Assembly: GCF_023499215.1 (NCBI RefSeq)
Contig: NZ_JAKHSK010000018.1
Location: 23,586 to 87,585, forward strand
DNA length: 64,000 nucleotides
Reading direction: 5' to 3'
Origin: Zunongwangia pacifica
GTDB lineage: Bacteria; Bacteroidota; Bacteroidia; Flavobacteriales; Flavobacteriaceae
The notes below the pieces were generated by a model. The model was given only the letters and a program-made list of their open reading frames with translations, did no database searches and had not been told where the DNA came from. The stretch's first letter is position 1, and each line of letters begins with the position of its first letter. Positions 61,281 to 64,000 of the stretch are shown here, piece by piece. The translations under genes and the position numbers were made by a program.

Positions 61281-61673
61281 TTAGTTCTCTTCAGCGTATT
61301 CTGTAAATGCCTGAATATAATCGCGCAATTCGATCTCATTTACCTTATTGGTATGATCTTCCATTAAAGATAAAAGGTAAGCAAGGCTTTCCTGCCCGGT
61401 TACTTCATCTTCTACGCGAACTTCCTGATTTTCCTCATCATCTTCGATAGGATCGTCTTCAGGAATGGCAATATTAAATGACTGATACTCCTCTACATGC
61501 TCAAAAGTTAATCTAATTACTTTGGCAAGTAGTGGCTGTCTTTCCTCAACCACATAAGTTCTAAGTTCTTTTAAATCGTCGATCAGCGTATTGGTAATAA
61601 TTCCGTTTCTCATTAAATCTCGCTGAATCTTGTTAAGCAGCTTCTGAGCTTTTATGTTTTCTAAAGGTTTCAA
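61281..61673 (-). CDS. Conserved hypothetical acidic protein
   Basis: A 130-residue acidic, helical, soluble protein without recognised domain. Visible segments: NIKAQKLLNKIQRDLMRNGIITNTLIDDLKELRTYVVEERQPLLAKVIRLTFEHVEEY, an acidic linker PEDDPIEDDEENQEVRVEDE, and a C-terminal helix SLAYLLSLMEDHTNKVNEIELRDYIQAFTEYAEEN. The two helical ends joined by a disordered acidic linker could form an adaptor. Similar small acidic proteins are conserved in flavobacteria without known function. It lies 59 bp upstream of the VTT gene on the same strand and 212 bp from the divergent SDR gene. Confidence 0.7.
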   Translation of the reverse strand: MKPLENIKAQKLLNKIQRDLMRNGIITNTLIDDLKELRTYVVEERQPLLAKVIRLTFEHVEEYQSFNIAIPEDDPIEDDEENQEVRVEDEVTGQESLAYLLSLMEDHTNKVNEIELRDYIQAFTEYAEEN

Positions 61674-61885
61674 ATTATCAGTGTATTTATTTGTAGTAGT
61701 AAGAAATCAAGTTTTTGCAAAAATACTTTTTTATGCTAGTTCTGAAACTATTTAACACCAAAATTAATAAAGGTTTTAGATTTAAAATTAACAATTAATT
61801 ACCAATTATAATTTTAAACGCCATAGCTTCTTTATTAGCTTTAATTCTAAAGCAAATTTCAAATAAAAAAATAAAGAAATTACTT

Positions 61886-62599
61886 ATGAATAATTTAAAA
61901 GGAAAAGTTGCATTTATTACCGGTGGAAGTAAAGGTATTGGCTATGGCGTCGCAGAAGCGCTGCTAAACCAGGGATTTAAGGTGGCGATTACCAGCCGTT
62001 CTTTAGACGCTGCACAAGATGCGGCTAAAGAATTAGAAAATAAAGGAGAAATTATTGGTTTAGAAGCCGATGTTAGAAATTATGAAAGTCAGCAAAAAGC
62101 AGTGAAGGCTGCTGTAGATAAGTTCGGAAAAATAGACCTTTTAGTTGCTAATGCCGGGGTAGGAAAGTTTAATTCTATCGAAGATATGACTCCAGAAGAA
62201 TGGAATGATACCATCGAAACCAACCTTACGGGAGTTTTCTATAGCGTAAAATCTTCGCTAAGCGAATTGGTGAAAAACGAAGGGTACATCATTACGATTT
62301 CCAGTCTTGCAGGTACTAATTTCTTTGCTGGTGGAGCCGCTTACAACGCCAGCAAATTTGGTTTAACCGGTTTTTCACAGGCTGTTATGTTAGATTTAAG
62401 ACAAAAAGGAGTAAAAGTAAGTACCATTATGCCGGGATCTGTAGCCACGCATTTTAATGGACATACTCCAAGTGATGAAGATGCCTGGAAAATCCAAAAA
62501 GAAGATATTGGTGAACTTGTAGTCGATTTAATGAGAATGAATCCCAGAACCTTACCAAGTAAAGTAGAGGTAAGACCGTCTAAACCACCAAGAAAATAA
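61886..62599 (+). CDS. SDR family oxidoreductase
   Basis: A 237-residue classical short-chain dehydrogenase. Cofactor motif GGSKGIGYGVAEALLNQGF (TGxxxGxG type), NAG at VANAGVGKF, catalytic Ser in IITISSLAGTNFF and the Y-x-x-x-K pair in AYNASKFGLTG; PGSVATHFNGHTP follows. It is close in pattern to 3-ketoacyl-ACP reductases or sepiapterin-reductase-like proteins; the substrate is undetermined. R36 in ITSRSLDAAQ suggests preference for NADPH. Single gene, ending at the hairpin 62620-62650. Confidence 0.92.
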   Translation: MNNLKGKVAFITGGSKGIGYGVAEALLNQGFKVAITSRSLDAAQDAAKELENKGEIIGLEADVRNYESQQKAVKAAVDKFGKIDLLVANAGVGKFNSIEDMTPEEWNDTIETNLTGVFYSVKSSLSELVKNEGYIITISSLAGTNFFAGGAAYNASKFGLTGFSQAVMLDLRQKGVKVSTIMPGSVATHFNGHTPSDEDAWKIQKEDIGELVVDLMRMNPRTLPSKVEVRPSKPPRK

Positions 62600-62619
62600 T
62601 GGTTAGATCAAAAATGTGT

Positions 62620-62650
62620 AAAAAAGCTGCATCATATTGCAGCTTTTTTT
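62620..62650 (+). terminator. Terminator of the SDR gene
   Basis: AAAAAGCTGCA pairs with TGCAGCTTTTT around TCATAT, followed by further T residues. Confidence 0.92.
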
Positions 62651-62662
62651 GAAATTATAATT

Positions 62663-62678
62663 ATCGTAATATTGCAAT
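62663..62678. promoter_or_regulatory. Candidate ArsR operator
   Basis: ATCGTAAT-ATTGCAAT: imperfect inverted repeat (6 of 8 positions), 12 bp before the ATG of the ArsR gene. It resembles the ATCGCAATATTGCGAT-like sites used by ArsR-type repressors in related bacteria. Confidence 0.55.
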
Positions 62679-62689
62679 AAAAATAGGCT

Positions 62690-63019
62690 ATGGGAGTTAC
62701 AAAATCAGAAATCTTTAGTGAAAGTCAGAATCAAATAGCTACAATAGCCAAAGTTTTGGGACATCCCGCAAGAATTGCTATACTTCAGCAAATCATTAAA
62801 GCTAAAAGTTGTATTTGTGGTGATCTGGTGACCGAAATTGGTCTTGCGCAGCCCACCATTTCACAGCATCTTCGAGAATTAAAGAATATTGGCATCATAA
62901 AAGGAGATATTGAGGGAACCCGGGTGTGTTATTGTATAGACGAAGACAAATGGGGCGAGATTCGAGATATTCTGACTAACTTTTTTCAGCAGGATATCTG
63001 TGGAAAGGAGTGTTGTTAG
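62690..63019 (+). CDS. ArsR family metalloregulator
   Basis: A 109-residue winged-helix repressor of the ArsR/SmtB family. The HTH is about 50-70 (EIGLAQPTISQHLRELKNIGI). The metal site lies before it as S40-C41-I-C43-G-D, the ELCVCDL-type motif of arsenic sensors; a further CYC at 89-91 region and a C-terminal CGKECC could add thiol ligands. It likely represses its own operon until arsenite or antimonite binds. The flavoprotein gene follows directly (stop TAG at 63019, next ATG at 63020), and an operator-like palindrome lies 12 bp before the start. Confidence 0.9.
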   Translation: MGVTKSEIFSESQNQIATIAKVLGHPARIAILQQIIKAKSCICGDLVTEIGLAQPTISQHLRELKNIGIIKGDIEGTRVCYCIDEDKWGEIRDILTNFFQQDICGKECC

Positions 63020-63892
63020 ATGTTATATGATGTAATTATTGTGGGCGGTGGGCAAAGTGCCCTTGCCAGTGCATACTATTTAAGACGAACTTCCCTAAAA
63101 TATATCATTTTAGACGCTAATCTGAATTGTGGCGGTTCCTGGGATCAAAATTGGGATGATTTAGACTTATTTTCGACGGCGCAGCATAGTTCGCTGCCGG
63201 GTTGGCTAATGCCAAAGACCAAAACCGAATATCCAACCAAAGAAGAAGTAATCGATTATTTGTGCCAATACGAAAAACGTTACTATTTTCCGATAAAAAG
63301 AGGCATTAAAATAACCAATATTGAAAAAGAAAACGAGGTGTTTATTCTGAAAAGTGTACAGGGAAATTTTAAATCTAAAGTGGTTATAGCAGCCACCGGC
63401 ACGCAGTCTCACCCCATTATTCCTGAAATTAAAGGAAGAAAACACTTCAAAGGCAAACAATTGCATTCCTCGCAGTATCGTAAAGCTGAAGATTTTATTA
63501 GTAAACTACCTTGGAGTATTAAATCCTTTGGCGGTGCCAATAAAAAAGTGTTGGTTGTAGGCGAGGGGAATAGTGGAGCTCAAATTCTGGCGCAGCTTTC
63601 AAAAGTAGCTAAAACCAAATGGGCGGTTAAAAATACTCCTCAGTTTTTACCAGATGATGTGGATGGTAAGGATTTATTCGATCGGGCTTCAGCAAAATAT
63701 AAAGCCAAAAAACAAGAAAAAAGTTTTAAGCCTGAAAACTATAATATTGGGAGTATTGTAATGGTTCCGCAGGTAAAGGAAGCCCGCGATCGTGGAGTTT
63801 ATACGGAATTTAATCGCATTAAAAGCATCACAAAAACCGGTGTACGCTGGCAAAACGGAGAAACAGAAGATTTTAATAGTGAAATGATTTAA
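63020..63892 (+). CDS. Flavin-dependent monooxygenase (ArsO-like), C-terminally truncated
   Basis: A 290-residue FAD/NAD(P)H-binding protein, first gene after arsR. FAD motif VIIVGGGQSALASAYYLRRT, GGSWDQNWDDLDLFSTAQHSSLPGW, ATGTQSHPIIP, and the NADPH-binding motif VLVVGEGNSGAQILAQLS. Full family members are about 350 residues and continue after this point with an IWCTGF-type segment and a further C-terminal part. Here the frame ends ETEDFNSEMI then TAA, exactly where that segment should begin, and the next bases look like the left end of an insertion sequence. The gene is therefore probably inactivated. Function in arsenic resistance is inferred from the ArsR neighbour. Confidence 0.8.
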   Translation: MLYDVIIVGGGQSALASAYYLRRTSLKYIILDANLNCGGSWDQNWDDLDLFSTAQHSSLPGWLMPKTKTEYPTKEEVIDYLCQYEKRYYFPIKRGIKITNIEKENEVFILKSVQGNFKSKVVIAATGTQSHPIIPEIKGRKHFKGKQLHSSQYRKAEDFISKLPWSIKSFGGANKKVLVVGEGNSGAQILAQLSKVAKTKWAVKNTPQFLPDDVDGKDLFDRASAKYKAKKQEKSFKPENYNIGSIVMVPQVKEARDRGVYTEFNRIKSITKTGVRWQNGETEDFNSEMI

Positions 63893-64000
63893 ACTTTTTT
63901 TAAAAATAAAAAAGGGTTGCAGATATTTGTGTTGCGAAACATACAATTATCAAAACCAACCCTTTATGTACTCTGTACTTGACAAAGATACAATAGAATT
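63893..64000 (+). mobile_element. Left end of a putative insertion sequence
   Basis: The interrupted flavoprotein ends here. The sequence contains the inverted repeat AAAGGGTTG (63911-63919) and CAACCCTTT (63957-63965) directly before an ATG at 63966, which could form a hairpin limiting transposase translation. A GATATTTG string at 63922-63929 is a near match to the promoter core. The exact terminal repeat and target duplication cannot be set because the right end is outside the window. Confidence 0.55.
63966..64000 (+). CDS. Transposase N-terminus, cut by window edge
   Basis: Only 11 complete codons are visible: MYSVLDKDTIE. The start resembles IS5-group transposases of flavobacteria, which begin with a short M-Y-x-x-L-x-K-D-x-I stretch, but too little is visible for a firm family assignment. 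The ATG follows directly on the arm of an inverted repeat. Confidence 0.4.
   Translation, partial: MYSVLDKDTIE

Noticed and set aside
1..64000. tRNA, rRNA, riboswitch or CRISPR features
   Set aside because: Gaps were read for cloverleaf, conserved rRNA and regular repeat-spacer patterns; none was seen. A covariance-model search would be decisive.

Overview
This 64 kb window is a chromosomal segment from a member of the Bacteroidota, almost certainly a Flavobacteriaceae bacterium. The evidence is the AT-rich sequence, start sites without strong Shine-Dalgarno motifs, several promoters of the Bacteroidota type (TAnnTTTG, in the best cases with an upstream TTTG-like box), and family content typical of flavobacteria: divergent clpC/gyrA with a TPR gene after gyrA, a Tat-exported Gfo/Idh/MocA oxidoreductase, the PgpH-type HD protein and short Gre-like factors. 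The genus cannot be fixed from the sequence; Zunongwangia/Gramella/Salegentibacter-like is a guess. I saw no rRNA, tRNA, CRISPR array or prophage.

Layout. 1-3075: the 3' part of a very long UvrA-like ABC protein, probably a tandem UvrA. 3181-10635: a minus-strand run with a nitrilase-fold amidase, a DUF4349 lipoprotein, a left-handed beta-helix protein, an M20 amidohydrolase, a Crp/Fnr regulator with no recognisable start codon for its full domain, and a class A penicillin-binding protein. 10860-13516: a gamma-glutamylcyclotransferase-like protein, a decayed lipoprotein gene, a SdiA-regulated-type beta-propeller and a TVP38/DedA-like membrane protein. 13629-14915: an M19 dipeptidase. 15144-18536: a tight operon of a RimK-like ATP-grasp ligase, a GCS2-family carboxylate-amine ligase and an N-formylglutamate-amidohydrolase-like hydrolase, which looks like a small peptide or amide metabolite pathway. 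18732-25818: OsmC, SlyD-like FKBP, Tat oxidoreductase, 3D-domain lipoprotein, a GluR0-type glutamate-receptor potassium channel, and an ACT-like protein divergent from an aspartokinase. 25952-35682: a decayed DUF2200 gene, a glycosyltransferase, a Gre factor, gluconokinase and gluconate permease, DoxX, YebC, pterin dehydratase, SDR, GcvT and Nnr. 35902-48706: HutH, ClpC, GyrA, TPR, NlpC/P60, thiolase and PgpH-like c-di-AMP phosphodiesterase. 48714-58185: a second Gre-like protein, a SatD-like cyclase-fold/HTH protein with a DUF3307 membrane partner behind three evenly spaced operator-like sites, an aldehyde dehydrogenase/DUF72/NUDIX run, a thioesterase, and a DUF3817-MscS-EEP-MscS run. 58341-63892: GalE, a YqaE/Pmp3 micro-protein, DUF1206, a VTT membrane protein, an SDR, and an ArsR regulator with a flavoprotein whose C-terminus is cut off at what appears to be the left end of an insertion sequence running out of the window.

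The best candidates for undescribed biology are the ATP-grasp/GCS2/amidohydrolase operon, the SatD-like cyclase-fold regulator with three 18-bp sites at an exact 29-bp period, the GluR0-like channel, and the ACT-like protein facing the aspartokinase. Decay is visible at four places: a lipoprotein gene, DUF2200, the Crp/Fnr start, and the flavoprotein truncated at a putative IS. One intergenic repeat family occurs at least twice in full and once in part.
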